Origin: an uncultured Bacillota bacterium
GTDB taxonomy: Bacteria; Bacillota; Clostridia; Peptostreptococcales; Anaerovoracaceae
Direction of reading: 5' to 3'
DNA: 6,019 nucleotides
NCBI GenBank assembly: GCA_946629205.1
Contig: CAMOXP010000088.1
Location: forward strand, 1-6,019
Shown: positions 5,804 to 6,019 of the stretch, piece by piece
How positions within the stretch are numbered: the stretch's first letter is position 1
How the letters are laid out: each line of letters begins with the position of its first letter
Translations under genes and position numbers: made by a program
Notes under the pieces: generated by a model
What the model was told of the DNA's origin: nothing
The model's input: the letters and a program-made list of their open reading frames with translations, nothing else
Databases searched by the model: none

Positions 5804-5825
5804 GTTTCGGGACCGACTCCACCGT

Positions 5826-5854
5826 GTTCGACTCCCCTATCGAGTACCAACTAA
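5826..5854 (+). repeat. Downstream terminus of the structured repeat family
   Basis: Positions 5831-5854 repeat 432-455 exactly (24 bp: ACTCCCC, then TATCGAGTACCA, then ACTAA). The bases just before differ: here the sequence is GTTCGACTCCCC (5826-5837), which is the exact inverse complement of the 5' start GGGGAGTCGAAC of array copies 2 and 3. As in the array, the tail is followed at once by a small hairpin, CAACT-AAAA-AGTTG (5848-5861). The matching GGGGAGT strand is not found upstream of it within the intergenic region, so this is a partial or variant element. Together with the 5' array it brackets the BrnTA-Bce block. Confidence 0.75.
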
Positions 5855-5931
5855 AAAGTTGCCCGCCAACCGTCGCAACAAGACATTATTGTTCAGACGT
5901 CATCAGCACAATTGCGATTCTGATTTCCCAT

Positions 5932-5953
5932 GGGAGACATCATTCCCTTTTTT
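5932..5953 (+). terminator. Weak intrinsic terminator candidate
   Basis: GGGAG (5932-5936) can pair with TTCCC (5943-5947), including one G-U pair, over a 6-nt loop, and six T's follow (5948-5953). The stem is short, so this is only a candidate end for plus-strand transcripts from the Bce-type operon. It lies just beyond the stop codon of a possible convergent gene. The rest of 5855-5954 shows nothing else I can support. Confidence 0.35.
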
Positions 5954-5954
5954 A

Positions 5955-6019
5955 TTAGTATATTATTTTGTGCTTATGAATCCAATCCAGAATATCTTTC
6001 TGTTCCATGCTGCCATCCG
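5955..6019 (-). CDS. Possible C-terminal end of a minus-strand gene
   Basis: Read on the minus strand from the window edge, one frame is open for 20 codons and ends with tandem stops TAA TAA. The last residues would be MEQKDILDWIHKHKIIY, a composition and charge pattern plausible for a real protein C-terminus. The other two minus frames also close nearby. The fragment is too short to assign to a family, and it may be chance. If real, the gene converges on the Bce-type operon. Confidence 0.3.
   Translation of the reverse strand, partial: DGSMEQKDILDWIHKHKIIY

Noticed and set aside
5704..5958. 84-codon plus-strand reading frame overlapping the permease end and the downstream element
   Set aside because: It starts inside the permease gene in another frame, has no ribosome-binding site, and runs across the non-coding repeat terminus and AT-rich DNA. 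The protein shows no recognisable domain.

Overview
The window looks like chromosomal or accessory DNA of a low- to mid-GC Firmicute, probably a gut-type member of Clostridia or Erysipelotrichia. This rests on the Bce-type peptide-antibiotic module, the G-rich Shine-Dalgarno sequences and the AT-rich promoter; the genus cannot be read from the sequence.

Layout. Positions 1-450 hold a tandem array with an exact 198-bp period: one partial and two full copies of a structured, GC-rich element. Each copy is closed by GGGGAGT/ACTCCCC, contains several hairpins, ends in TATCGAGTACCA, and is followed directly by a different hairpin. The third of these hairpins (454-495) is a good intrinsic terminator. 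A sigma-A-like promoter with an overlapping palindromic operator (517-554) then drives a BrnT/BrnA type II toxin-antitoxin pair (574-1083). Fifty bases later a Bce-type module begins: OmpR-family response regulator (1134-1811), short intramembrane-sensing histidine kinase (1834-2817), a 126-bp regulatory gap, the ABC ATPase (2944-3708) and, overlapping it by 4 bp, a ten-helix FtsX-type permease (3705-5729). Downstream, the same terminal sequence as the 5' array reappears (5826-5854). The window ends with what may be the C-terminus of a minus-strand gene.

How it works together (inference from families). Bce-type modules sense and resist cell-wall-active peptides. The permease's large external domain senses the peptide, the kinase has no sensor domain of its own and reads the transporter's state, and the regulator raises transporter expression. 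BrnTA is an autoregulated RNase toxin and its antitoxin; next to the resistance module it may act as a stabiliser.

The most unusual feature is the repeat. Its copies differ by paired, compensatory changes and by GNRA-to-GNRA loop changes, which points to selection on RNA (or folded single-stranded DNA) structure. A 24-bp direct repeat flanks the whole BrnTA-Bce block on both sides, as does a 12-bp inverted repeat, so the block could be a cassette inserted or exchanged at these elements. I do not recognise the element as a named family.
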